Positions 42,211-51,893 are shown, counted from the first letter of the stretch. The stretch is 64,000 nt of DNA from Lacisediminihabitans sp040549525 (GCF_040549525.1 NZ_JBEPTM010000010.1:1-64000); one strand, 5' to 3'. Program-made: numbers and translations. The notes: generated from the sequence alone by a model not told the origin.

Positions 42211-43515
42211 TCAGGCGTAGCGGGTCGGGATCACCGGGTCGCCGCGACCGAGGCGGAATGCCTCCTCCGGCAGTTCAGCGATCGCCGCCGCGCGGTGCTC
42301 CCGGGCGAGCCGCGTTCCGGCCTCCCCGCGGTACTTCTCCACGGCGACCCCGTCGACAACCAGCGGCACGAGCAGGGGCCGGTGAGCGGATGTCGCGGCC
42401 TCCGGCTTCCCGACGTGGATGACCTCGGCACTCGCCGTGCCCGCGGCGGTGAACTCGCGCACGGGAAACTTGCGACCGCCGATCGACACCTTCTCCGGGG
42501 ACTTCTTTGCGACGGAGATCCAGTCGCCCGCGGCGTCCTTGCGCGCCACGAGCTTGTAGACGAGACCGGCGGCGGGGGAGCCGGACCCGGTGACCACCGA
42601 GGTGCCGACGCCGTAGGAGTCGACCGGTGCGGCCCGGAGGGCCGCGATCGTGAACTCGTCGAGGTCGTTCGTCACCGTGATCCTGGTATTGACCGCACCG
42701 AGCGCATCGAGTTGGCGGCGCACCGCTGCGACCTGCTCCGGCAGGTCACCGCTGTCGATCCGCACGGCGCCGAGTCCGGTTCCCGCGACCCGGACCGCGA
42801 GATCGACGGCGGCGGTGACGTCGTAGGTGTCGACGAGGAGGGTGGTGCCGGGGCCGAGGGCAGCGACCTGGGCTCGGAAGGCATCCTCCTCGGTGTCGTG
42901 CAGAAGGGTGAAGGAGTGCGCCGAGGTGCCCATCGTCGGCACACCCCAGCTCCGGCCGGCCTCGAGGTTGCTCGTCGCAGCGAAGCCGGCGATGAAGGCC
43001 GCGCGGGCGGCGGCGACGGCGGCGCGCTCACCGGTGCGCCGCGATCCCATCTCCGCGAGAGGACGGCCGCTCGCGGCGGAGACCATGCGGGAGGCGGCCG
43101 TTGCCACCGCCGAGTCGTAGTTGAGCACACTGAGGGCGAGGGTCTCGAGAATCACGGCCTCGGCGAAGGTGCCTTCGACGACGAGGATGGGGGAGCCGGG
43201 AAAGTAGACCTCGCCCTCCTGGTAGCCGGAGATGCTGCCGGTGAAGCGGTAGTCGGCCAGCCAGTCGAGAGCGCGGTCGTAGACGACGTCGTTGTCGCGC
43301 AACCAGTCGAGTTCACGGTCGGTGAAGCGGAAGTCGTCGATCAGATCGAGCAGCCGCCCGGTGCCGGCGACGATTCCGTAGCGACGCCCACCGGAGAGAC
43401 GGCGTGCGAAGACCTCGAACACGCAGTCGCGATCGTGAGTGCCGGCGCGGATGGCGGCGTTCAGCATCGTGAGCTCGTAGCGGTCGGTCAGCAGCGAAGA
43501 TACGGCATCGGTCAC
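42211..43515 (-). CDS. pncB: Nicotinate phosphoribosyltransferase
   Basis: 434 residues from the GTG at 43515, eight bases after a TAGGCT -10-like box. It makes nicotinate mononucleotide from nicotinate and PRPP in NAD salvage. Motifs: SLLTDRYELTMLNAA at the start, VFARRLSGGRRYGIVAG, GTSAHSFTLLHDTEEDAF (catalytic His region), RIDSGDLPEQ and GVGTSVVTGSGSPAAGLVYKLV (phosphate loop). Divergent from the photolyase gene with only 44 bases between starts, so their promoters overlap. Confidence 0.9.
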   Translation of the reverse strand: MTDAVSSLLTDRYELTMLNAAIRAGTHDRDCVFEVFARRLSGGRRYGIVAGTGRLLDLIDDFRFTDRELDWLRDNDVVYDRALDWLADYRFTGSISGYQEGEVYFPGSPILVVEGTFAEAVILETLALSVLNYDSAVATAASRMVSAASGRPLAEMGSRRTGERAAVAAARAAFIAGFAATSNLEAGRSWGVPTMGTSAHSFTLLHDTEEDAFRAQVAALGPGTTLLVDTYDVTAAVDLAVRVAGTGLGAVRIDSGDLPEQVAAVRRQLDALGAVNTRITVTNDLDEFTIAALRAAPVDSYGVGTSVVTGSGSPAAGLVYKLVARKDAAGDWISVAKKSPEKVSIGGRKFPVREFTAAGTASAEVIHVGKPEAATSAHRPLLVPLVVDGVAVEKYRGEAGTRLAREHRAAAIAELPEEAFRLGRGDPVIPTRYA

Positions 43516-43559
43516 GAGTGCCAGCCTAGCCAGCAGTTCGCTCGTGTACCGTGACACCG

Positions 43560-45020
43560 ATGGAACGCACCCGTTGGATCTTCGCCGGCCAACTGGGCGA
43601 TTCGTTCGACGATGGCGGGCGGATGCTGCTGGTCGAGTCCCGCGCCGCGCTGCGCCGTGCTCCGCTCCATCGGGCCAAGGCTCACCTCATCCTCTCGGCG
43701 ATCCGCCACCGGGCCGCCGAGCTCGGGGACCGGGTGGAGTTCCACCAGGTCGAGCACTACCGGGACGTGGTGGAGGGGCGTGACGACCTCGAAGTTGTCG
43801 ATCCGACCTCCTATGCGGCGAGGCGCCTCGTGCGATCGGTCGGAGCGACAGTGCTGCCGAGCCGTGGCTTCGTCACGAGTGAGGCGGATTTCGCCGAGTG
43901 GGCGGATGCCCGAAAGGGTCGCCCGATCATGGAGGACTTCTACCGTTGGGTGCGTGGTCGCACGGGCATCCTGCAGGACGGCGATGCTCCCGCCGGCGGC
44001 CAGTGGAACTTCGACCACGAGAACCGCCAGCCCCCGCCGAAGCGGGCCCTCACCCTCGGTCTGCCCGAACCGTGGTGGCCCGAGGAAGATGACATCGACC
44101 GGGGGGTGCGGGCCGATCTCGATCGCTGGCAGGCCGCCGGCGAGGTCACCCTCGTGGGTGACGACGGCCCGCGGCGATTCTCGGCGACCACGGGGGAGGC
44201 GCGGCTGGCCCTCGACGACTTCATCGAGAGTCGCCTCGGCGACTTCGGCCCGTTCGAGGATGCCACGCTCACCGGGGACTGGACGATGGCGCACTCCCTG
44301 CTCAGCGCGCCGCTCAACCTCGGCTTGCTCGATCCGCGTGAGGTGATCGACCGGGTCGAGGCCGAGTACCGCGCCGGGAAGGCCCCGATCGGCAGCGTCG
44401 AGGGCATCGTGCGCCAGCTGTGCGGCTGGCGCGACTGGGTGTGGCACCTGTACTGGCGGCTGGGCGAGGACTACGTGAACAGCAACGCCCTCGCCGCGAC
44501 GGAGCCGATTCCCCGCGCGGTGCTGGAGCTCGAGGCATCCGCCATCGAAGCCAACTGCCTGAGCCAGACGATCGGCGGGGTGCGCGAGCACGGCTGGGCC
44601 CACCACATCCAGAGGCTCATGATCATCGGCAACTGGGCGCTCCAGCGCGGCTACGACCCGAAGCAGATGAACGAGTGGTTCATCGGGATGTTCGTTGACG
44701 GCACCCCCTGGGTGATGCCCGCGAACGTCGTCGGCATGAGCCTGTTCGCCGATGGAGGCATCGTCGGCACCAAGCCCTATGCGGCCGGGGGCGCCTATGT
44801 CAACAGGATGACGGACTACTGCGGCGGCTGTCGATTCGACCCGAAGGTGCGACTCGGCCCGAACGCCTGCCCGGTGACCGCCGGCTACTGGGCATTCCTC
44901 GACCGGGTGGAACCGCAGATCCGCGGCAACTTCCGCATGGCGCAGCCGCTCGCCGGCCTCCGACGGCTGAGCGACCGCGAGCAGGTGGTCGACCAGGAAC
45001 GGCGGCGCACCGCCCTGTAG
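43560..45020 (+). CDS. FeS-containing bacterial photolyase/cryptochrome (PhrB/CryB type, (6-4) photolyase)
   Basis: 486 residues from the ATG eight bases after TACCGT. N-terminal RWIFAGQLGDSF and a Rossmann half for the antenna chromophore, then the FAD-binding helical half with NALAATEPIPRAVLELEASAIE split around it, and WAHHIQRLMIIGNWAL, VDGTPWVMPANVVGMS. The four cluster cysteines are visible: one in IEANCLSQT, then YCGGCRFDP and NACPVT. This matches FeS-BCP photolyases that repair (6-4) photoproducts. Light-repair genes suit a surface-exposed bacterium. Confidence 0.85.
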   Translation: MERTRWIFAGQLGDSFDDGGRMLLVESRAALRRAPLHRAKAHLILSAIRHRAAELGDRVEFHQVEHYRDVVEGRDDLEVVDPTSYAARRLVRSVGATVLPSRGFVTSEADFAEWADARKGRPIMEDFYRWVRGRTGILQDGDAPAGGQWNFDHENRQPPPKRALTLGLPEPWWPEEDDIDRGVRADLDRWQAAGEVTLVGDDGPRRFSATTGEARLALDDFIESRLGDFGPFEDATLTGDWTMAHSLLSAPLNLGLLDPREVIDRVEAEYRAGKAPIGSVEGIVRQLCGWRDWVWHLYWRLGEDYVNSNALAATEPIPRAVLELEASAIEANCLSQTIGGVREHGWAHHIQRLMIIGNWALQRGYDPKQMNEWFIGMFVDGTPWVMPANVVGMSLFADGGIVGTKPYAAGGAYVNRMTDYCGGCRFDPKVRLGPNACPVTAGYWAFLDRVEPQIRGNFRMAQPLAGLRRLSDREQVVDQERRRTAL

Positions 45021-45031
45021 GGCATCCCGCG

Positions 45032-45037
45032 TAAACT
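45032..45037 (+). promoter_or_regulatory. -10 box of the murI-rph-rdgB operon
   Basis: TAAACT nine bases before the ATG at 45046. Confidence 0.45.
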
Positions 45038-45045
45038 CGGTCCCT

Positions 45046-45900
45046 ATGGATGACGCGCCGATCGGGATCTTCGACTCCGGGGTCGGCGGTCTCACGGTGG
45101 CCCGCGCGGTGCTCGACCAGCTGCCCAACGAATCGCTCGTCTACGTCGGCGATACCGCACACTCGCCGTACGGCCCCAAGCCCATCGCCGACGTGCGGCG
45201 TTACACGCTCGAGGTGCTCGACGATCTGGTCGCGCAGGGCGTGAAGATGCTCGTGATCGCGTGCAACACGGCCTCGGCGGCCATGCTGCGGGATGCTCGG
45301 GAGCGATACACCCAGGCCCTGGGCATCCCGGTCGTGGAGGTCATCCAGCCCGCCGTGCGTGCTGCGGTTCGGCAGACCCGCAACGGCCGGGTCGGGGTGA
45401 TCGGCACCGTCGGCACCATCACCTCCCGGGCCTACGACGACGCCTTCGCCGCGGCACCGCACCTCACCCTGTTCAGCGAGGCGTGCCCCCGATTCGTCGA
45501 ATTCGTCGAGGCCGGGGTGACGAGCGGTCCGGAACTGTTCGAGGTCGCCGAGCACTACCTCGCACCGCTCAAGCACGCCGGAGTCGACACGCTCGTGCTC
45601 GGCTGCACGCACTACCCGCTGATGTCCGCCGCTATCCAGTACGTGATGGGGGAGGATGTCAGCCTCGTCTCGAGCGCGGAGGAGACGGCCTTCGACGTCT
45701 ATCGCACCCTCGTGCGGCACGGCCTCGAACGCGAAGCAGGTGTCGCACCCACCCACGTCTTCGAGGCGACCGGTGACTCCCCGCTGGAGTTCACCCGCCT
45801 GGTGCGTCGTTTTCTCGGGCCGGAGGTCTCCACGGTCGAACTCGTCGAGACCGGCGCTCTCACCCTTCCCACCCTCAAACAGAAAGGCGGCACCGCATGA
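45046..45900 (+). CDS. murI: Glutamate racemase
   Basis: 284 residues. It makes D-glutamate for peptidoglycan. GIFDSGVGGLTVARAV at the N-terminus, first catalytic Cys in MLVIACNTASAAML, second in TLVLGCTHYPLM, with the acidic partners IFD and THYP. Length and motifs are complete. Followed by rph with ATGA overlap and then rdgB with another, a common actinobacterial order. Confidence 0.95.
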   Translation: MDDAPIGIFDSGVGGLTVARAVLDQLPNESLVYVGDTAHSPYGPKPIADVRRYTLEVLDDLVAQGVKMLVIACNTASAAMLRDARERYTQALGIPVVEVIQPAVRAAVRQTRNGRVGVIGTVGTITSRAYDDAFAAAPHLTLFSEACPRFVEFVEAGVTSGPELFEVAEHYLAPLKHAGVDTLVLGCTHYPLMSAAIQYVMGEDVSLVSSAEETAFDVYRTLVRHGLEREAGVAPTHVFEATGDSPLEFTRLVRRFLGPEVSTVELVETGALTLPTLKQKGGTA

Positions 45901-46634
45901 CCGCATCAGGACCCCGCATCGATGGCCGTGAGCTCGACCAGCTGAGGCCGGTCACCATCGAGCGTGGCTGGAGCGACCAGGCCGAGGGATCCGCCCTCAT
46001 CTCCTTCGGGCGCACGAGGGTGCTCTGCACCGCGTCCTTCACCAACGGCGTTCCGCGCTGGATGACCGGGAGGGGCAAGGGCTGGGTCACCGCCGAGTAC
46101 TCGATGCTTCCCCGTTCCACCAACGACCGGATGGATCGCGAATCGGTGAAGGGCAAGATCGGCGGGCGCACCCACGAGATCTCCCGGCTCATCGGCCGGT
46201 CGCTGCGTGCCGTCGTGGATATGAAGGCCCTCGGTGAGAACACCATCGTGATCGACTGCGACGTTCTGCAGGCCGATGGCGGCACGCGCACCGCGGCGAT
46301 CACGGGTGCCTACGTTGCCCTTGCCGACGCACTCGAGTGGGGCCGCACCAAGAAGTTCATCGGCCAGAAGGCCGTGCCGCTCATCGACAGCGTCGCTGCA
46401 GTCTCCGTCGGCATCATCGACGGCACCCCGATGCTCGACCTCGCCTACACCGAGGACGTGCGTGCCGAGACAGACATGAACGTCGTCGTCACGGGACGCG
46501 GCCTCTTCGTCGAAGTGCAGGGCACGGCCGAGGGCGCGCCGTTCGACCGAACCGAGCTGAACGCCCTCCTCGACCTCGCCCTCGGTGGTGGGGCCGACCT
46601 GACCAGACTTCAGGTGGAGAGTCTCGCTCGATGA
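45897..46634 (+). CDS. rph: Ribonuclease PH
   Basis: 245 residues. Phosphate-dependent 3' exonuclease that trims tRNA ends. Motifs: RPVTIERGWSDQAEGSALISFG split at the strand, GKGWVTAEYSMLPRST, IGRSLRAVVDM, then the active-site IDCDVLQADGGTRTAAITGAYVAL in parts (IDCDVLQADGGTR, AAITGAYVAL) and MLDLAYTEDVRAETDMN. Translationally coupled to murI and rdgB by ATGA overlaps. Confidence 0.95.
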   Translation: MTASGPRIDGRELDQLRPVTIERGWSDQAEGSALISFGRTRVLCTASFTNGVPRWMTGRGKGWVTAEYSMLPRSTNDRMDRESVKGKIGGRTHEISRLIGRSLRAVVDMKALGENTIVIDCDVLQADGGTRTAAITGAYVALADALEWGRTKKFIGQKAVPLIDSVAAVSVGIIDGTPMLDLAYTEDVRAETDMNVVVTGRGLFVEVQGTAEGAPFDRTELNALLDLALGGGADLTRLQVESLAR

Positions 46635-47236
46635 CCACGGTGCTTGTTCCCCTGGTGCTCGCCACCCACAACGCGCACAAGGTCATCGAACTCCGAAGGA
46701 TTCTCGGGCGCAGGCTCGACGGGATCGACCTCAGGGCCTACGACGGGCCCGAACCGGTGGAGGATGGCGACACCTTCGAGGTGAACGCGCTGATCAAGGC
46801 ACGGGCGGCATCCGCCCACACCGGTTTCGCCGCGATCGCGGATGACTCCGGAATCGCGGTCGCGGCTCTCGGAGGCGCCCCTGGCATCCATTCGGCTCGC
46901 TACGCCGGCACGCGGGACGATGCGGACAACGTGCGCCTTCTCGTCAAGAACCTCGAGGGGGTGGATGACCGCGCCGCCGAGTTCCTCTGCGCCGCAGCGC
47001 TCGTGCTGCCCGACCGCCGCGAGAGAGTCGAGCTCGGCCGCTGGCCCGGCACCGTGCTGCGCGAGCCGGTCGGCGCTGGCGGCTTCGGCTACGATCCCGT
47101 GTTCAAGCCGGCCGGCTACAACGTCTCCGCCGCGGAGCTGCACCCGGACGAGAAGAACGCGGTCAGCCATCGCTCTCTCGCCTTCGAGGCCCTGATGCCG
47201 ATCGTGCGCGACCTGCTGCTCGGCCAGCCGACCTAG
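46631..47236 (+). CDS. rdgB: XTP/dITP diphosphatase (RdgB/HAM1)
   Basis: 201 residues from the ATG in the rph stop overlap. It cleans the nucleotide pool of deaminated purines. LVLATHNAHKVIELRRIL at the start, FEVNALIKARAA, IADDSGIAVAALGGAPGIHSARYAG in parts (IADDSGIAVAAL, PGIHSARYAG; metal Asp pair), then GFGYDPVFKP and SHRSLAFEAL. The longer frame from 46337 lies inside rph and is discarded. Confidence 0.95.
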   Translation: MTTVLVPLVLATHNAHKVIELRRILGRRLDGIDLRAYDGPEPVEDGDTFEVNALIKARAASAHTGFAAIADDSGIAVAALGGAPGIHSARYAGTRDDADNVRLLVKNLEGVDDRAAEFLCAAALVLPDRRERVELGRWPGTVLREPVGAGGFGYDPVFKPAGYNVSAAELHPDEKNAVSHRSLAFEALMPIVRDLLLGQPT

Positions 47237-47239
47237 AAT
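47234..47239 (+). promoter_or_regulatory. -10 box of the Nramp transporter gene
   Basis: TAGAAT overlaps the rdgB stop codon and ends seven bases before the ATG at 47246. Confidence 0.5.
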
Positions 47240-47245
47240 TCGGGG

Positions 47246-48478
47246 ATGACCGCCACCGCCCGCAGCACCCGCCCGGCGGCCCGCGGCCTCTTTCTTCTCG
47301 GCCCTGCTTTTGTGGCGGCGATCGCCTACGTCGATCCCGGCAATGTCGCTGCGAATATCAGCGGGGGCGCGCGGTACGGGTACCTGCTGGTCTGGGTGCT
47401 GGTGTCCGCAAGCCTCATGGCGGCACTGATCCAGTACCACTCCGCCAAGCTCGGCCTGGTGAGCGGCCGCTCCCTTCCGGAGCTCCTCGGTGACCGGATG
47501 CGAGACCGCTCCCGCCGATTGTTCTGGGCGCAGGCGGAACTCGTGGCCGCAGCCACGGACCTTGCCGAGGTGATCGGTGGCGCGATCGCGCTCAACCTGC
47601 TGTTCGGCCTTCCGCTCTTCCTCGGCGGCATGATCGTCGGCGCCGTGTCGCTCGGTCTCCTCGCCGTACAGTCGCGCTACGGCCAACGGCCGTTCGAATC
47701 GGTGATCATCGGTCTGCTCGCGATCATCGCGGTCGGATTCCTCGCTGGACTGTTCATCACCCCGCCGGACGGCACCGCCGTGCTCGGTGGCCTCGTGCCG
47801 CGATTCGAGGGCCCCGGCTCTGTGCTGCTCTCGGCGAGCATGCTCGGCGCCACCGTCATGCCGCACGCCATCTACGTGCACTCGGCGCTGGCCAGGGACC
47901 GCCACGGACACGTGACCGCCCCGGAGGCCCGACGCCGCATCCTGCGTGTCACCCGGTGGGACGTGATCATCGCCCTCGGCATCGCCGGACTGGTCAATGT
48001 CGGGATGCTGCTCCTCGCCGCGGTCAACCTGCGCGGGATCGGCGCGACCGACACCATCGCGGGAGCCCACACGGCCATTGGAACCGCGCTCGGACCGGGG
48101 ATCGCCCTGGTCTTCGCCATCGGGCTCCTCGCCTCCGGTCTCGCCTCCACCTCGGTGGGAAGCTACGCGGGAGCCACGATCATGGCCGGGCTGCTCAAGC
48201 GCCGCGTCCCCGTGTTCGTGCGCCGAGTGGTCACCCTGGTGCCGGCGGTCGCGCTTCTCGCGGCGGGCATCGACCCGACCTGGGCTCTGGTGGTGAGCCA
48301 GGTGTTCCTGAGCTTCGGCATCCCCTTCGCCCTCATCCCCCTGCTGAGGCTGACCAACGATCCCGGGGTGATGGGGGAGCAGGCCAACCGGCGACCGGCC
48401 CGATGGGCGATGTCGCTCATCGTGGTGTTGGTGATCGCCCTGAACCTGGCGCTCGTCTGGCTCACGATCACGGGATAG
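47246..48478 (+). CDS. mntH: Nramp-family divalent metal (Mn2+/Fe2+) transporter
   Basis: 410 residues, about 11 helices. TM1 carries AFVAAIAYVDPGNVAANI with the DPGN metal motif; TM6 carries ATVMPHAIYVHSAL with the MPH motif. Both are intact, so it should import Mn2+ with protons. The QADLVAAATD-like segment (QAELVAAATDLAEVIGGAIAL) in TM3 is also typical. Monocistronic leaderless-type promoter; no MntR/DtxR box was recognised. Confidence 0.9.
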   Translation: MTATARSTRPAARGLFLLGPAFVAAIAYVDPGNVAANISGGARYGYLLVWVLVSASLMAALIQYHSAKLGLVSGRSLPELLGDRMRDRSRRLFWAQAELVAAATDLAEVIGGAIALNLLFGLPLFLGGMIVGAVSLGLLAVQSRYGQRPFESVIIGLLAIIAVGFLAGLFITPPDGTAVLGGLVPRFEGPGSVLLSASMLGATVMPHAIYVHSALARDRHGHVTAPEARRRILRVTRWDVIIALGIAGLVNVGMLLLAAVNLRGIGATDTIAGAHTAIGTALGPGIALVFAIGLLASGLASTSVGSYAGATIMAGLLKRRVPVFVRRVVTLVPAVALLAAGIDPTWALVVSQVFLSFGIPFALIPLLRLTNDPGVMGEQANRRPARWAMSLIVVLVIALNLALVWLTITG

Positions 48479-48506
48479 GCCCGGGCGCGGTACCGTTGAA
48501 CCCGCC

Positions 48507-49049
48507 ATGACTGACGATTCCGCATCCACCGTCCAGATCGACGATTCCCCCGGGGACCGCATCACCGCCGCCGTCGCGCGCTTCGGCGAGCAGGCGGTGG
48601 TCGACCGTTCCGCCTCGCTGCTCATGGGGGGTAACGAGGGCGAGGAGTTCTTGCTCATCGTTGGCGGGCGTCACGCCCAGGGCGTGCTGGATGGAGCCCC
48701 GCCCCTCTACTGGCCAGAGGTCTGGGGCGCACGGGCTCTCACCTTCGTGTGGGCCGACTCCGCGGCATCCGCCGTGCATCGCGGACTCGGCGACCAGGCC
48801 TGGCGGGTGCGCGAGATGTGCGCCCGCGCTACCTTCATCCGCCGGCTCGACGAGCAGGAAGCCCTCACGGCGATGCTGTCCGACGAGGTGGCGCGAGTGC
48901 GCGGTGCCGCCGCGCGGGCTCTCGGCGAAGTAGGGGATGCCAGCCACCTGCCAGCCCTCACCGTGCTGCTCAAGGACGACGAGAAGGAAGTGCGCCGCTC
49001 CGCCCACGATGCGATGGTGCGTCTCGAGAAGCGCACCACCGCACCGTAA
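48507..49049 (+). CDS. HEAT-repeat protein
   Basis: 180 residues. N-terminal half with VVDRSASLLMGGNEGEEFLLIVGG, written in parts (VVDRSASLLMGG, EEFLLIVGG), then a WPEVWGARAL segment. The C-terminal part has three HEAT-like helix pairs: DQAWRVREMCARA, SDEVARVRGAAARALGEVGD, LKDDEKEVRRSAHDAM. It is a conserved actinobacterial small scaffold of unknown partner. No link to the neighbours is obvious. Confidence 0.75.
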   Translation: MTDDSASTVQIDDSPGDRITAAVARFGEQAVVDRSASLLMGGNEGEEFLLIVGGRHAQGVLDGAPPLYWPEVWGARALTFVWADSAASAVHRGLGDQAWRVREMCARATFIRRLDEQEALTAMLSDEVARVRGAAARALGEVGDASHLPALTVLLKDDEKEVRRSAHDAMVRLEKRTTAP

Positions 49050-49064
49050 CGACTGGCGGTAGCG

Positions 49065-50354
49065 CTACTCGTAGCGCAGGGAATCGATGGGGTCCTGGCG
49101 CGCCGCCTTCGCGGCGGGAAGGGTGCCGGCGACGAAGGCGATCGCCATCACGACGAGGATGATCGTGGCGATCGACCCGGGGCTGAACGCGATCAGCGTG
49201 AGGCCGGGAAGGGCCGAGAAGACCGATCCCGAGAGCGCCGCGCTCACGCCGGTGCCGACGAGGATGGCGATCCCGGCCCCGATCGCACTGCCGAGGAAGC
49301 CGATGAAGACCGCTTCGAAGCTGAAGAGGCCGAACACCTTGCCGCCGCCCATGCCCATCGCCTTCATCAACCCGATCTCCTTGGTGCGTTCCTGCACCGA
49401 CATCAGCAGGGTGTTGACGATGCCGAAGCTCGCCGCGAGCAGAGCGATCACCGCGAAGGCGTTGAGCACGAGCACTATCGCGTCGATCACCGTCTTGAAG
49501 GTGCCGATCTGGTCCGCGACAGTCTGGCCCTCGTAGCCGGCCTTCGTGAGGCGGTCCTTCAGCTGGGTGACCTCTGAGGGTGTCGCGGCGGAATCGAATC
49601 GCACGGATGCCTGCGAGTAGCGGTCCTTCGCCGACCCGGTGAGACCGACGCTCTGGGTATCGAAGAGCTTCTGCGTGAGCGCGGAGTTGGTGGTCGCCAC
49701 GTCAGCGACCGCGCCGAGGCTGGCGTCGGAGATGCCCACGATGGTCGCATCGACGGTGGAGGATTTCTGCGCGGCATCCGTCACGCCGATCTTCACCATC
49801 GTGCCGATGGCAGCGGAGTTGCTGGAGAGGCCGAGGGCCTTCACGTACGACTTCGCCACCACGATCTGGGACTCGCTCGAGGTGGAGCTCGGTTGCGCCC
49901 CCGCGGCGAGCTGGAGCTTGATGCCGGGCACCGCGCCGCTCGCGTTGAGCGCGTATTTCGTGCCGGATCCGACCTGGATGTAGTTGGGGCTGATGGACAG
50001 CGTCGGTTGCACCGACTTCACACCCTTCAGGGCCGTGATGGTGCTGATGTCGCTGGGCGTCAACGCCTGAACGGTGCTGCCGGGACGACCAGCGCTGGAG
50101 GCGAGGAGGTCGGGGTTGTACTTCTTCGGCCCTGAGGTGGTCGCATCGGTGCCCACCTTCGTCACGGTGAGCACGTCCTGGGCGCCGATGGCCGCGACGG
50201 TGGTGTTGATGTAGTCGTTGATGCCTGTGCCGAGACCGTTGGTGATGGTGAGGGTGAAGGCACCGATGAAGATGGCGATCACCGTGAGCGTGGTGCGGAG
50301 CTTGCTGCGGAAGCTGTTCTCGATCGCCGTGCCGATCACGTCGATGGTCCTCAT
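49065..50354 (-). CDS. MacB/FtsX-like ABC permease
   Basis: 429 residues. N-terminal helix (RTTLTVIAIFIGAFTLTITNG in parts RTTLTVIAIF, IGAFTLTITNG), a large extracellular MacB-type periplasmic core domain (about 50-270), then three helices with NTLLMSVQERTKEIGLMKAMGMGGGKV in the middle (NTLLMSVQERTKEIGL), the coupling loop of the family. The ATG overlaps the ATPase stop as ATGA. With the ATPase it would form a mechanotransmission pump for an envelope peptide or lipoprotein. Confidence 0.85.
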   Translation of the reverse strand: MRTIDVIGTAIENSFRSKLRTTLTVIAIFIGAFTLTITNGLGTGINDYINTTVAAIGAQDVLTVTKVGTDATTSGPKKYNPDLLASSAGRPGSTVQALTPSDISTITALKGVKSVQPTLSISPNYIQVGSGTKYALNASGAVPGIKLQLAAGAQPSSTSSESQIVVAKSYVKALGLSSNSAAIGTMVKIGVTDAAQKSSTVDATIVGISDASLGAVADVATTNSALTQKLFDTQSVGLTGSAKDRYSQASVRFDSAATPSEVTQLKDRLTKAGYEGQTVADQIGTFKTVIDAIVLVLNAFAVIALLAASFGIVNTLLMSVQERTKEIGLMKAMGMGGGKVFGLFSFEAVFIGFLGSAIGAGIAILVGTGVSAALSGSVFSALPGLTLIAFSPGSIATIILVVMAIAFVAGTLPAAKAARQDPIDSLRYE

Positions 50355-51049
50355 GCGGCCACCGCGCTCTCGGAGTCGACGATGAGACCGTCGCGGATGT
50401 AGATGCGCCGGTCGCACCGGGCCGCGAGGTCTGCGTCGTGGGTCACGACGATGAGGGTGATCCCCTTGTCCCGGTTGAGTCCGAACAGGATGTCTTCGAC
50501 CACTGCACCGGTCGCGCTATCGAGGTTTCCGGTCGGTTCATCAGCGAAGATGATGCGCGGATCGTTGACGAGGGCCCGCGCGATCACCGCCCGCTGTTTC
50601 TGGCCCCCCGAGAGGTCGCTCGCTTTGTTGGTGGCCTTGTCTTCGAGCTCCAACTGGGCGAGAGCGGCCCGTCCGCGGCGCTTGCGGTCGCGCACGCCGA
50701 CACCGGCGATCTTCAGCGGGAGGATCACGTTCTCGAGGACCGAGGCGCCACCGGTGAGGAAGAACTGCTGGAACACGAATCCGAAGGTGCGATTGCGGGT
50801 GACGTTGAGGGTGCGGCCGGTGAGGAGGAGGGCATCCGATCCCGAGAGCTCGATGGACCCTCCGCTCGGCCGATCGAGCAGCGCGAGGAGGTGCATGAGC
50901 GTGGACTTGCCGGATCCGCTCTTGCCGACGATGGCGACGGACTCGCCCTCGTAGATCTCGAGCGACACACCTTTGAGCGCATCGAAACGACCGGGCCCCC
51001 GGCCGTAGGACTTGGTGACATCGCGCGCCGCGAGAATCGGTACCGGCAT
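50351..51049 (-). CDS. MacB/LolD-like ABC ATPase
   Basis: 232 residues from the ATG after AAGGAG at ten bases. Walker A IVGKSGSGKST, Q-loop VFQQFFLTGG, signature ASDLSGGQKQRAVIARALV, Walker B IIFADEPTGNLD, switch VVTHDADLA. The DEPTGNLDS form marks the LolD/MacB/FtsE subfamily. First gene of the two-gene operon. Confidence 0.9.
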   Translation of the reverse strand: MPVPILAARDVTKSYGRGPGRFDALKGVSLEIYEGESVAIVGKSGSGKSTLMHLLALLDRPSGGSIELSGSDALLLTGRTLNVTRNRTFGFVFQQFFLTGGASVLENVILPLKIAGVGVRDRKRRGRAALAQLELEDKATNKASDLSGGQKQRAVIARALVNDPRIIFADEPTGNLDSATGAVVEDILFGLNRDKGITLIVVTHDADLAARCDRRIYIRDGLIVDSESAVAA

Positions 51050-51161
51050 GAGGGGAGGGCTCCTTGGTAGGGGTGTGCGACCAGCTTGCACCCTCGACGG
51101 CCCCCGGACGGCATCCTCTCGGACGAATCCCGGCTACTCCCGGGGGCGTAGGACCTGTCGG

Positions 51162-51893
51162 TCAGTCCTTCTTCTGGTCGAAGTACTTCTGGTCGATCGT
51201 CACTTCGGCATCGGTCGGAATGGGCACCGCACGGCCGGAAAGCCGGGCGGCCCTTCGTGCCTTCAGCCTCGACTGGAAGAGGTGGAAGAGGGTGGGGATG
51301 AGCGTGAGAAGCACCACGGCGAGCAGCACGAGATCCACGTACTTGATGACGAAATCGGCCACGGGCTTGATGTTGCCGAGCAGGAAGCCGAGCGTCGTCA
51401 CTCCGCCGCCCCAGACGAAGGCGCCGATCGCGTTGTAGAGCGAATACTTGCGGTAGTTCATCTTTCCGACACCGGCCGCGATCGGCGCGAAGGTGCGTAC
51501 GATCGGTACGAATCGGGCGAAGATGACGGCAGAGCCACCGAACCGTTCGAAGAACGCGTTGGTGCGCTTCACGTTCGCGATGCTGAAGAGCCCCGTCTCC
51601 TTGCGCTCGAAGATGCGCGGTCCGGCCTTCTTGCCGATGTAGTAGCCGACCTCGCCGCCGATGAATGCCGCGAGGCCGATGGCGAGTCCCACCCACCAGA
51701 TCTGGATCTGGATGGTGCCGGTGAAGGTGAGCAGGCCGGTGATGAGAAGGAGGGTGTCGCCGGGGAAGATGAAACCGATGAGCAGGCCGGTTTCGGCGAA
51801 GATGATCGCGCACACCAGCAGCAGCGCCCACGGTCCTGCCTGGTGGATCAGCAGGGTGGGATCGAGCCACGGAACGAGTGCGTTGTGCAGCAA
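51162..51893 (-). CDS. DedA family membrane protein
   Basis: 243 residues. LLIGFIFPGDTLLLITGLL, FIGGEVGYYIGKKAGPRIF and ARFVPIVRTFAPIAAGVGKMNY are the DedA signatures (acidic FPGD/E, then R-x3-P...R). Recent work links the family to undecaprenyl-phosphate or phospholipid flipping. The C-terminus is long and basic. The start may be a little upstream, but no better one is visible. Confidence 0.85.
   Translation of the reverse strand: MLHNALVPWLDPTLLIHQAGPWALLLVCAIIFAETGLLIGFIFPGDTLLLITGLLTFTGTIQIQIWWVGLAIGLAAFIGGEVGYYIGKKAGPRIFERKETGLFSIANVKRTNAFFERFGGSAVIFARFVPIVRTFAPIAAGVGKMNYRKYSLYNAIGAFVWGGGVTTLGFLLGNIKPVADFVIKYVDLVLLAVVLLTLIPTLFHLFQSRLKARRAARLSGRAVPIPTDAEVTIDQKYFDQKKD

Noticed and set aside
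42170..42212. GGCCC/GGGCC pair after the DUF3039 gene as a terminator
   Set aside because: The stem is only five bases with a long loop containing a CGCAGTGGG direct repeat; too weak to call.
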